Source: VAYN01 sp963702075 (lineage in GTDB: Bacteria; Actinomycetota; Thermoleophilia; Solirubrobacterales; 70-9). Taken from it: a DNA stretch of 64,000 bases. Shown here piece by piece: positions 37,704-45,307 of the stretch. Every line of letters starts with the position of its first letter. Position 1 is the first letter of the stretch. The translations under genes and the position numbers were made by a program. A model generated the notes under the pieces. It was not told where the DNA came from and did no database searches. It worked only from the letters and a program-made list of their open reading frames with translations. The stretch is taken from NCBI GenBank assembly GCA_963702075.1, contig OY969703.1, forward strand, positions 496,001-560,000, given 5' to 3'.

Positions 37704-37753
37704 CCGCAGGACCCTAGTGACCGTTAACAGCGGAGCTACAATCGGCTGTTCTC

Positions 37754-38533
37754 GTGTCTCGCGCCCTCGCCGCCATAGGAGCCAGGCTGCCCAAAGGATG
37801 GGGCGATGCCGGCCGCCAGATCGCCATCCTCGTCGGCGTCGACGTGATCTACGAGCTCGGCCGGGGGGTCGCCGACTCCAACCGTGCCGACGCCCTCGCC
37901 CACGGCGCCCAGGTGATCGACTGGGAGCGCTCGACGCACACGCTGTTCGAGCCCAGCGTGCAGAGCTTCTTCCTGCCCGCGCACTGGGTCATCGACCTCG
38001 CCAACCAGCTCTACCTCAACGCCCAGTTCTCGATCGCCCTCGGCTTCCTGGTCTGGCTCTACCTCTTCCGCAACCAGTCCTACTACTTCGTGCGCAACAT
38101 GTTCGTGGTCTCGATGTGCCTGGCGCTGATCGGCTACGTCGGCTTCCCGACGGCCCCGCCGCGGATGTTCCCGCAGGACGGCTTCGTCGACACGATCACC
38201 CGCTTCTCCGACGTCAACCACGACTCCACCCTGGCCAAGGTCTTCATCAACCCCTACGCGGCGGTGCCGAGCATGCACTGCGCCTTCGCGATGATGATCG
38301 GCGCCACCGGGGTGATGGTCTGCCGCCGCTGGTGGTCGAAAGCCTGGTGGGCGTTCTGGCCGATCCTGATCACCTGGGTCGTGATCGTCACCGGCAACCA
38401 CTACTGGGTGGACGCGGCGCTGGGCTGGCTCGTCGCTCTCACCGCCTTCGCGATCGCCCGCGGCGCCCTGGCTCGAGTTCGCCCGGAGGTCTGGGGCTGG
38501 CGCAGCCCCGCCCCGCGCGAGGTCGAGGCGTGA
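37754..38533 (+). CDS. PAP2-superfamily membrane protein (inositol-phosphoceramide synthase-like)
   Basis: This 259-residue protein has about six transmembrane helices and the PAP2 active-site blocks YAAVPSMHCAFA and GNHYWVDAALGW (catalytic histidines). The order and the PTAPPRMFP segment resemble the AUR1/IPT1-like branch of PAP2 proteins, which handle inositol or glycerol phospholipid head groups. It precedes a CDP-alcohol phosphotransferase (26 bp) and Ino1, so a role in phosphatidylinositol-type lipid synthesis is plausible: either dephosphorylating PI-phosphate or transferring a head group. GTG is the start, 50 bp from the divergent nth. Confidence 0.82.
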   Translation: MSRALAAIGARLPKGWGDAGRQIAILVGVDVIYELGRGVADSNRADALAHGAQVIDWERSTHTLFEPSVQSFFLPAHWVIDLANQLYLNAQFSIALGFLVWLYLFRNQSYYFVRNMFVVSMCLALIGYVGFPTAPPRMFPQDGFVDTITRFSDVNHDSTLAKVFINPYAAVPSMHCAFAMMIGATGVMVCRRWWSKAWWAFWPILITWVVIVTGNHYWVDAALGWLVALTAFAIARGALARVRPEVWGWRSPAPREVEA

Positions 38534-38558
38534 GGCGGGTTCTATAGCCTGAGCGAGG

Positions 38559-39233
38559 ATGGGACCTTCGGCGCCGCCCCGGCGCAGCAGTCGTGGCAAC
38601 GCCCGCAACGGGCAGGAGCTGCGGGCATACGCCCGCGACCGCCTGATCGAGTCCCGCCTCACCCCGAACGCGATCTCGCTGATGGGGCTGATCGGCAACC
38701 TGGTCGCCGCCGCCCTGGTCACCCAGCGGCTCTTCTTCCTCGCCGGCGTCGCCTTCATCCTCGGCTCGGTGATGGACACGCTCGACGGCCGCTACTCGCG
38801 GATGTCGGGCAAGGGGTCGCTCTTCGGCGCCTTCCTCGACTCGACCCTGGACCGGATCGAGGAGGGGATCGTGCTCGCCGCCGTCGCCGGCTACTTCGCC
38901 GCCGAAGGGCGCGACTTCGCCGCGGCGATGTGCGTGGTCGCCGTGCTCGGCTCGCTGATGGTCTCCTACACCCGCGCCCGGGCCGAGGCGCTCGGGGTCG
39001 AATGCAAGGTTGGACTGGCAACCCGCCCGGTCCGCGTGGTGATACTTTCGATCGGCTTGCTTTTCGCCAAGGGCGCCGGTTTGGGCGACTTCGAATTGCT
39101 TGCCCCGGCGGTGTACGTCGTTGCGGCGCTGACGATAATCACCACCTTCCAGCGGGTATGGCATGTGAGAAACGAGCTTTCCAGCGAGGTCTCCGGCGTC
39201 AAGAGCGGCGGCGGCGGCGCGGAGGACATGTAA
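38559..39233 (+). CDS. CDP-alcohol phosphatidyltransferase (probable PI-phosphate synthase type)
   Basis: This 224-residue membrane protein has the CDP-alcohol phosphotransferase motif in the form DTLDGRYSR, then GAFLDSTLDR, with the usual DGxxAR slightly changed to DGxxSR. It transfers a phosphatidyl group from CDP-diacylglycerol to an alcohol. Because Ino1, which makes inositol 3-phosphate, is 60 bp downstream, inositol phosphate is the likely acceptor, as in mycobacterial PI-phosphate synthase. PgsA-like glycerol-phosphate transfer is the alternative. Confidence 0.87.
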   Translation: MGPSAPPRRSSRGNARNGQELRAYARDRLIESRLTPNAISLMGLIGNLVAAALVTQRLFFLAGVAFILGSVMDTLDGRYSRMSGKGSLFGAFLDSTLDRIEEGIVLAAVAGYFAAEGRDFAAAMCVVAVLGSLMVSYTRARAEALGVECKVGLATRPVRVVILSIGLLFAKGAGLGDFELLAPAVYVVAALTIITTFQRVWHVRNELSSEVSGVKSGGGGAEDM

Positions 39234-39293
39234 CCAGCGAAGCCGCCAGGTGTCTGAACCCACCCAGCGCAATCCAGGAGGACTTCGAGATCA

Positions 39294-40481
39294 ATGAGTG
39301 AGAGCAACGGAGCCAACGGCAACGGCCACACCAATGGCGTCGGCCGCGCGGAGGACAAGGTCCGGGTCGCGATCGTCGGCGTCGGCAACTGTGCCAACAG
39401 CTTCATCCAGGGCGTCCAGTACTACAAGGACGCCGATCCCGCCGACGAAGTGCCGGGGCTGATGCACGTCGCCCTCGGCGGCTACCACGTCCGCGACGTC
39501 GAGTTCGTCGCCGCCTTCGACATCGACTCCGAGAAGGTCGGCAAAGACCTCTCCGAGGCGATCTGGTCGGGGCAGAACGACACGATCAAGTTCGCCGACG
39601 TCCCCAGCCTCGGGATCAAGGTCGAGCGCGGGATGACCCACGACGGCCTTGGCAAGTACCTGAAAGAGAAGATCACCAAAGCCCCGGGCGAAACCGCGGA
39701 CGTCGTCGGCATCCTCAAGGAGACCAAGGCCGACGTTCTCGTCTGTTACCTGCCGGTCGGCTCCGAGGAGGCGACCAAGTGGTACGTCGAGCAGGCGCTC
39801 GCCGCCGGCGTCGGCTTCGTCAACTGCCTGCCGGTCTTCATCGCCCGCGAGGACTACTGGGACAAGCGCTTCCAGGAGGCCGGGCTGCCGATCATCGGCG
39901 ACGACATCAAGAGCCAGGTCGGGGCGACCATCGTCCACCGCTCACTGGCGCGCCTGTTCCACGACCGCGGCGTGCGGCTGGAGCGGACCAGCCAGCTCAA
40001 CGTCGGCGGCAACATGGACTTCTACAACATGCTCGAGCGCGAGCGGCTGGACTCGAAGAAGATCTCGAAGACCAACGCCGTCACCTCGATCATGGGGCAC
40101 GAGCTGCCGCCCGAGAACGTCCACGTCGGCCCCTCCGACTACGTGCCGTGGCTGACCGACCGCAAGTGGGCGCACATCCGGCTCGAGGGCAAAGCCTTCG
40201 GCGACGTGCCGCTTACCGCCGAGCTGAAGCTCGAGGTCTGGGACTCGCCGAACTCCGCCGGCGTCGTCATCGACGCGGTGCGGTTGATCAAGCTGGCGCT
40301 CAACAACGGCGTCGCCGGCCAGCTCGACGGCCCCTCCAGCTACCTGATGAAGAGCCCCCATACGCAGCGCCCCGACGACGAGGCTCGCGAACAGACCGAG
40401 GAGTTCATCGTCGCGAACGGCCGCGGCAAGGGCAGCCTGCCGGGTACGCCCGCCGAGTCGCCGAGCACGACGCAGGCCTAG
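39294..40481 (+). CDS. ino1: Inositol-3-phosphate synthase
   Basis: This 395-residue enzyme converts glucose 6-phosphate to inositol 3-phosphate with NAD. The NAD-binding start is VRVAIVGVGNCANSFIQGV. The conserved LNVGGNMDFYNML, IGDDIKSQVGATI and EVWDSPNSAGVVIDAVR blocks match the short bacterial/archaeal form. The ATG at 39294 follows an AGGAGG site. The product would feed the adjacent CDP-alcohol phosphotransferase for inositol lipids, and possibly mycothiol synthesis elsewhere. Confidence 0.95.
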   Translation: MSESNGANGNGHTNGVGRAEDKVRVAIVGVGNCANSFIQGVQYYKDADPADEVPGLMHVALGGYHVRDVEFVAAFDIDSEKVGKDLSEAIWSGQNDTIKFADVPSLGIKVERGMTHDGLGKYLKEKITKAPGETADVVGILKETKADVLVCYLPVGSEEATKWYVEQALAAGVGFVNCLPVFIAREDYWDKRFQEAGLPIIGDDIKSQVGATIVHRSLARLFHDRGVRLERTSQLNVGGNMDFYNMLERERLDSKKISKTNAVTSIMGHELPPENVHVGPSDYVPWLTDRKWAHIRLEGKAFGDVPLTAELKLEVWDSPNSAGVVIDAVRLIKLALNNGVAGQLDGPSSYLMKSPHTQRPDDEAREQTEEFIVANGRGKGSLPGTPAESPSTTQA

Positions 40482-40524
40482 CGGTTAAGAGCCCGCCCCG
40501 GCGGCGGGCTCTTATCCTGCACCC

Positions 40525-41820
40525 GTGACCTCCGGCCCGCTCTCGATCGCCCAGGTCTTCCCGGTACGCCGATCCGGGGCGAACCCGGCGGCGCGGTTTG
40601 CCACGGCCCTCTCCGACGAGCTGGAGCGGCGTGGGCACGAGGTGCTGCGGATCTCGACCGGGGACCCGGTCAAACGGCTGCTGAAATCGCGGCGCCTGGA
40701 CATCGTCCACGTCCACGATCCCTTCGCCCCGAGCGCGCCCTCGGCGGCGCTGCGGCACTCGTTCTCGCTCAACGTCGCCACCTTCCACGACCCGCGCGAG
40801 CGGGTGCTGGCGACCCAGGTGGCACGGCCGCTGGTCGAGATCTTCTTCGGCCGGATCGACGCCCGCACGGTGACGCGGCCGCAGACGGCCCAGCTGCTGG
40901 AGCGCTTCTTCCCGGCCAGCTACGAGCTGCTGGGGGACGGGAACGGCGACGACGGCGAGCCGAACTGGGGGGCGCTCGCCGACGAGCTGGAGGCGATCTA
41001 CCGGCGCTTGCTCGACCGCCGGCACCCACCTGGCGGCGATCCCGAGGTGCGCGAGCGGATCTCGAAGCGGCCGCTGATCGAGGTCGACCTGCACATGCAC
41101 ACCGACCACTCCGGCGACTGCGCCACCCCCGTCGACGTCCTCATCCAGACCGCTCGCGACCGCGGCCTCGGGGCGATCGCGATCACCGACCACAACGAGG
41201 TCTCCGGGGCGCTGGAGGCGCGCAAGCTGGCCGAAGAGCTCGGTGACATCAAGGTGATCGTCGCCGAGGAGGTGAAGACCGCCGAGCAGGGCGAGGTGAT
41301 CGGCCTCTTCCTCGAGGAGAAGATCCCCAAGGGGCTCACCATGGCGGAGACGATCGCCGAGATCCGCCGTCAGGGCGGGCTCGTCTACGTGCCCCACCCG
41401 TTCGACCGCTTCCACTCGGTCCCCGATTACGAGCACCTGCTCGACATGGTCGAGGAGATCGACATCCTCGAGGTCTTCAACCCGCGGGTGGCGCTGACCT
41501 CGTTCAACCAAGAGGCGGTGCGCTTCGCGACCAAGTACCGGATCGTCTCCGGCGCCGGCTCCGACAGCCACGTCGCCCAGGGGCTCGGCAGCGTGCGCCA
41601 GCGGATCCACGACTTCGACGGGCCGGCCGAGTTCCTCGAGGCGATGCGCGACGCCGACATCACCCGCAAGCACAAGAACCTGGTCTACGTGCAGACGCTG
41701 AAGTTCCTGCAGACGACGGGGCGGCCGAAGGCGCCGAAACGGCGGGTGCCGGACGCGAAGCCGGTGCGCGGCGGGCGACCGCGGCAGCGCAAAGCGGGAC
41801 GCCGGACGAGCAAGTCCTGA
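40525..41820 (+). CDS. Half glycosyltransferase (GT4 N-terminal domain) fused to a PHP domain
   Basis: This 431-residue protein has two parts. Residues 1 to about 135 resemble the acceptor-side Rossmann domain of a GT4 glycosyltransferase: FPVRRSGANPAARFATALSD, LDIVHVHDPFAPSAPS and VATFHDPRERVL. The nucleotide-sugar-binding C-terminal GT domain is absent. After a short acidic linker, residues 185 to about 395 form a PHP metal-dependent phosphoesterase domain: DLHMHTDHSGD, AITDHNEVSG, VPHPFDR and AGSDSHVAQ. The tail is very basic. It follows ino1 by 43 bp and overlaps the next gene by one base (TGATG). Function is unknown; a phosphoesterase guided to a glycan or lipid substrate is a guess. Confidence 0.8.
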   Translation: MTSGPLSIAQVFPVRRSGANPAARFATALSDELERRGHEVLRISTGDPVKRLLKSRRLDIVHVHDPFAPSAPSAALRHSFSLNVATFHDPRERVLATQVARPLVEIFFGRIDARTVTRPQTAQLLERFFPASYELLGDGNGDDGEPNWGALADELEAIYRRLLDRRHPPGGDPEVRERISKRPLIEVDLHMHTDHSGDCATPVDVLIQTARDRGLGAIAITDHNEVSGALEARKLAEELGDIKVIVAEEVKTAEQGEVIGLFLEEKIPKGLTMAETIAEIRRQGGLVYVPHPFDRFHSVPDYEHLLDMVEEIDILEVFNPRVALTSFNQEAVRFATKYRIVSGAGSDSHVAQGLGSVRQRIHDFDGPAEFLEAMRDADITRKHKNLVYVQTLKFLQTTGRPKAPKRRVPDAKPVRGGRPRQRKAGRRTSKS

Positions 41821-42479
41821 TGCAGGCGCCGTCGCGCAAAGGAGCCGCGCCCGCCTCGTCAAAGAACGCCCCGATGCGTTCGATCGACGACGAGATCCGC
41901 GAGAAGTACCTGGAGCGGGCGATCCGCGAGCTCAACCAGATGAGCCGCGAGATCCAGGAGTGCCAGCACTGCCCGCGCGGCAAGCTGATGCCGGTTCTTG
42001 GCTCCGGCCACCCGCAAGCGGACATCTTCATGCTCAAGCAGGCGCCGCTGGCCTCGGAGATCGAGGAGGGGGTCGCCTTCTACGGCCGCTCCGGCAACGC
42101 GCTGATGAAAAGCTTCAAACGGCTGGGGATCGATCCCCTGGTCGTCTACGGCACCCTCTGCGTCAAGTGCCCGACGCCGGAGCCGGACCTGGCGCCGGGC
42201 GAGTGCGTCGGCCGCCTGGTCGAGGAGCTGGCGATCGTGCAGCCGAAGATCGTCGTCGTCATGGGCGAGCCCGCCCTGCGCATCCTCAACGGCCTTGGCG
42301 TCCCCCTCGCGCGGGAGATCCAGGCAAGCGAGGGCGAGATCCAGGCCTTCACCCCCACGATCGACGCTCTTTACGTCCCCGACATCGACGCCTCCTTGGA
42401 CGAAGAGGGCGCCAAGGCCCGCTTCTGGCGCGCCTTCAAGGCGCTCGGTGTCTGGTACGACGACCTGCCGCCGTACTGA
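41820..42479 (+). CDS. Uracil-DNA glycosylase superfamily protein (family 4-like) with altered motifs
   Basis: This 219-residue protein has the layout of Fe-S family 4/5 uracil-DNA glycosylases: an N-terminal CQHCPRGKLMPVLGSGHP, a motif-A region QAPLASEIEEGVAFYGRSG, the two further cluster cysteines in TLCVKCPTP and GECVG, and IVVVMGEPAL. Compared with the family, the usual GEAPG is KQAPL, and the late HPS/HPA loop is replaced by VPDIDASLDEE. It may therefore be a divergent or inactive DNA-binding member. It overlaps the PHP-fusion stop by one base. Confidence 0.75.
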   Translation: MQAPSRKGAAPASSKNAPMRSIDDEIREKYLERAIRELNQMSREIQECQHCPRGKLMPVLGSGHPQADIFMLKQAPLASEIEEGVAFYGRSGNALMKSFKRLGIDPLVVYGTLCVKCPTPEPDLAPGECVGRLVEELAIVQPKIVVVMGEPALRILNGLGVPLAREIQASEGEIQAFTPTIDALYVPDIDASLDEEGAKARFWRAFKALGVWYDDLPPY

Positions 42480-42675
42480 GTTCCGGGAAGCCGCCGATGC
42501 TCCCGAGGTTGGGAATCGGGATGCTGCTTTCATGGGTGACGATTCGCTTCGGCAGGAGTTCGCCTGGGCTCGAGCCGCTGCCTTCTAGCTGCTGTCCAAA
42601 CAGGAAGCCGGAGGCGACGATCAGGAGGGCGCACACTGTCCCTAGAAGTGTCCGGCGCCTCACGGTCTTGAACAT
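42436..42675 (-). CDS. Possible small membrane or secreted protein (weak)
   Basis: This 79-residue frame starts MFKTVRRRTLLG and has a hydrophobic segment (TLLGTVCALLIVASGFLFG) like a signal anchor, then a short Pro/Ser-rich tail. It is divergent from the kinase gene, and its 3' end overlaps the preceding gene by 44 bp. No ribosome-binding site or family is evident. It fills most of the otherwise empty 207-bp gap, so it may be real or chance. Confidence 0.25.
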   Translation of the reverse strand: MFKTVRRRTLLGTVCALLIVASGFLFGQQLEGSGSSPGELLPKRIVTHESSIPIPNLGSIGGFPELSTAAGRRTRHRAP

Positions 42676-42686
42676 AAACTGCCGGA

Positions 42687-44462
42687 GTGCTGCCCGCTGG
42701 GACGATGGTCCGCGGTTACCGCGTCGTCAGGACGATCGACAAAGGCGGGATGGGCACGGTCTACAAGGCCGAAGAGATCGCGCAGGGGCGGATGGTGGCG
42801 CTCAAGGTCCTCTCGAAGGAGGCTGCCCGCAGCGACTCCACCTTCCCCCAGCGGTTTGAACGGGAGTGCCGGGCGCAGCGGGAACTCAGCCATCCGCACA
42901 TCGTCAGGGTCTTCGACAACGGCGACAGCCCGCACGGACAGTGGCTTGCGATGGAGCTGGTCGAAGGGCGAACTCTCGAGCAGGTCCTGGGGGCGGAGCG
43001 GCTCCCCCCTGAGGAGGTCTTGAAGCTCCTCGAGCCGATCGCCGATGCTCTCGAAGCAGCTCACGCGAAGGGCCTGATCCACCGTGACGTCACCCTGCGG
43101 AACATTCTCGTCGGGGACGACGGCACGCCGTTCCTCGCCGACTTCGGGGTGACGAAGAGAGTCGACGAGCTCACTCTCACGAGGACCGGCGACTTCATCG
43201 GCAGCTTGAGGTACGCGGCGCCGGAGCAGATCCGGCAGGCGGCCGCGCCGCCCAGCGACGTCTACTCGCTAGCGGTCGTCCTCTATCGGTGCCTGTGCGG
43301 GCGCTTTCCATTCGAAGCGCGTGGCGAGGACGCCCTCTTCGTCGAGCAGCTGCTTCGCAGCCAACCGCCGCCCACCTCAGTCAACCCGAACCTGCCACGG
43401 GCGCTCGACAGGGTGCTCGCGAAGGGCCTCGCCAAGGAGGCGACGGAGCGATACCGGAGACCGAGTGATCTGATCGCCGACGCGCGGTCGAGCTTCAAAG
43501 GAGAAGAGCTGAAGTATCTCTCAGCTCGCCGCCCCCTTCCTGCGAGGGTCCTGACGGTGGTGGCGGTGGCCCTTTTCGTTTTGGGGCTTGGGGCCGGAGC
43601 GCTTGCCAGCGGGTCGCCTCGACGGGAGGGTCATCGCGTCCGCGCCGGGTCGCTCGAAGTTGCGGTTCCGAAGGGCTGGGTGCGTGAAAATGGTGTCGTC
43701 GCCCGGTTTCCACGCCTTCAGCTCGCCGACCCTCTGACGCTGGTCCCTGCGAGTGGGAGCGGAAAGGAAGCCGCGATCGTCGGCATGTCCCTCACCCGCG
43801 GAAAGACGCTCCTGCCCTTTTATCTTCGGCCCTCTGCGAGCAACCCACCGGTTACGGCTCTTTCGCTGGGCTCGCTGCAGGCGCTGCGTTACGACGGGAT
43901 GGGACCGAAGTCGAAGACCGAACCGTGGACCGTGATCGTGTCGCCGACGAGCATCGGCGTTGCCACGATCGCTTGTAGGCCGGGTCCTCGCCGGAATGCC
44001 TCGCGCCGCATCTGCGAGAGGCTCGCCGCAAGTCTGAAGCTGCTGGACGGCCGCGGATACCCGGTCGGTCCTTCAGCGCAATTCGCGGCGCTGCTGAGGC
44101 AGCAGTTCCGAGGTCTCAACCGCGGAACCCGACGGCTCAAACGGCAGTTGCAGGAGGCAGAGGGAAGTGAGGCCCAGGCGGATGCATCTGCTGCTCTGGC
44201 AGACCTGTTCCGCCGCTGCGCGCGGACGCTCGCCGCGGCCCCGGTCTCCCCTCAAGCCGCCGCTCACCTGGCTGGGCTGGTCACGGCTCTCCGCTGGGTC
44301 CGGGGCTCCTATGAGGACTTAGCCGCCGCCTATCGAACTGAAGGCCCCCACGCCTACAGCATCGCCCTCGGCGAGATCGGCTTGTCGGAATCGATCCTCT
44401 ACAACCGGATCCATTGGCTTACCGGTCTCGGCTATCGCGTCTCGGAGGACTATCCCTACTAG
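42687..44462 (+). CDS. Membrane Ser/Thr protein kinase (PknB-like) with an altered catalytic loop
   Basis: This 591-residue protein has an N-terminal kinase domain (about 8-270): glycine loop DKGGMGTVYKAE, ATP lysine K40 in VALKVL, DFG in ADFGVTK (D152) and APE in RYAAPEQI. The catalytic loop reads HRDVTLRN (132-139). The aspartate and asparagine are kept, but the lysine of HRDxKxxN is threonine. One transmembrane helix (about 285-308) leads to a ~280-residue extracellular part of unknown fold, rich in Arg and Leu. No PASTA repeats are seen. Start is GTG at 42687 or ATG at 42705. Confidence 0.87.
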   Translation: MLPAGTMVRGYRVVRTIDKGGMGTVYKAEEIAQGRMVALKVLSKEAARSDSTFPQRFERECRAQRELSHPHIVRVFDNGDSPHGQWLAMELVEGRTLEQVLGAERLPPEEVLKLLEPIADALEAAHAKGLIHRDVTLRNILVGDDGTPFLADFGVTKRVDELTLTRTGDFIGSLRYAAPEQIRQAAAPPSDVYSLAVVLYRCLCGRFPFEARGEDALFVEQLLRSQPPPTSVNPNLPRALDRVLAKGLAKEATERYRRPSDLIADARSSFKGEELKYLSARRPLPARVLTVVAVALFVLGLGAGALASGSPRREGHRVRAGSLEVAVPKGWVRENGVVARFPRLQLADPLTLVPASGSGKEAAIVGMSLTRGKTLLPFYLRPSASNPPVTALSLGSLQALRYDGMGPKSKTEPWTVIVSPTSIGVATIACRPGPRRNASRRICERLAASLKLLDGRGYPVGPSAQFAALLRQQFRGLNRGTRRLKRQLQEAEGSEAQADASAALADLFRRCARTLAAAPVSPQAAAHLAGLVTALRWVRGSYEDLAAAYRTEGPHAYSIALGEIGLSESILYNRIHWLTGLGYRVSEDYPY

Positions 44463-44477
44463 CTGACGCGATGGTGC

Positions 44478-44516
44478 GTGGCGAGTTATGGGTCCTATAG
44501 GGCCATAACTCGCCAC
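44478..44516. terminator. Bidirectional terminator hairpin
   Basis: The perfect 14-bp arms GTGGCGAGTTATGG (44478-44491) and CCATAACTCGCCAC (44503-44516) stand between the kinase stop and the convergent LLM-gene stop, touching the latter. The 11-nt loop contains its own small palindrome CCTATAGG. The position suits termination from both sides. Confidence 0.75.
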
Positions 44517-45305
44517 TCATGCAGAGGCAGTTGGCGCCGCGGCCTCGGCCAGGGCGGTCATCGGCTCGACCTTGGCTGAGGCGAGACCGCGGACGACGAT
44601 GGTGTCCAGGGCGCTGTAGGCGCTGAGGGCGTCCTGGGCGGCGGTGGAGTTGGGGGCGGCTACTCCTACGGTGCCCTCGGGCTCGCCGAGGCGGTCGAAG
44701 TGGTCGCGGTAGCCCTTGTGGAGGTCGCGGTAGAAGGACTCCTCCTTGGCCAGGCGCTCGGCGGCGTCGGGGCCGACGGCGGTGCGGACGTAGCCGAAGA
44801 CGCGGGGGGTCTCGCGGCCGGCCTCGCGGGCTCCGGCCTCGACTTTCTCGCGGGCGCCGGCGGCGAAGTTGGGGGTCATCCAGTTGAAGAAGACGCCGTC
44901 GTAGGAGCTGCCCGCCAGTTCGCACATCTTCGGCCCCATCGCGGCGAGGACGAGTTTCACGTCGGGCAGCAGCTGGCGCAGTTCCGGCAGCGCCTCGCGC
45001 ATCTTCGTCAGCGGCTTCTTCGTGAAGCCGGCGCCGACGCCGAGCCAGAGCTTCGCCGGGTAGATCCCGAACTCCTTGACGTCGGCGGCGATCTGCTCGG
45101 GCGGGGTGCGGTCGAGGGCGATCACGGCGACGCCGAGCTCGACCGCGGGCGCGGCGGCGGCGAACTCCGCCAGCGTCGCCAGCCCTTTCGCCCCCGGGTG
45201 GTCGTTCGACCACATCGACTCGTAGCCCAGCTCGGCGCAGCGCGCCGCCAGCGGTCGCGCCACCTCCGGGTCCAGCCCCGCCGCAACTCCGAACGCGCGT
45301 CCCAT
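44517..45305 (-). CDS. LLM-class (F420-dependent type) oxidoreductase
   Basis: This 262-residue TIM-barrel protein of the luciferase-like superfamily shows GYESMWSNDHPGAKGLATL near the N-terminus, VELGVAVIALDRTPPEQIA and the cofactor-site KLWLGVGAGFT. In actinobacteria, members of this size usually use F420 as hydride carrier; the substrate is unknown. It begins 2 bp after the stop of the upstream RNA methyltransferase gene on the same strand. Confidence 0.85.
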   Translation of the reverse strand: MGRAFGVAAGLDPEVARPLAARCAELGYESMWSNDHPGAKGLATLAEFAAAAPAVELGVAVIALDRTPPEQIAADVKEFGIYPAKLWLGVGAGFTKKPLTKMREALPELRQLLPDVKLVLAAMGPKMCELAGSSYDGVFFNWMTPNFAAGAREKVEAGAREAGRETPRVFGYVRTAVGPDAAERLAKEESFYRDLHKGYRDHFDRLGEPEGTVGVAAPNSTAAQDALSAYSALDTIVVRGLASAKVEPMTALAEAAAPTASA

Positions 45306-45307
45306 CG

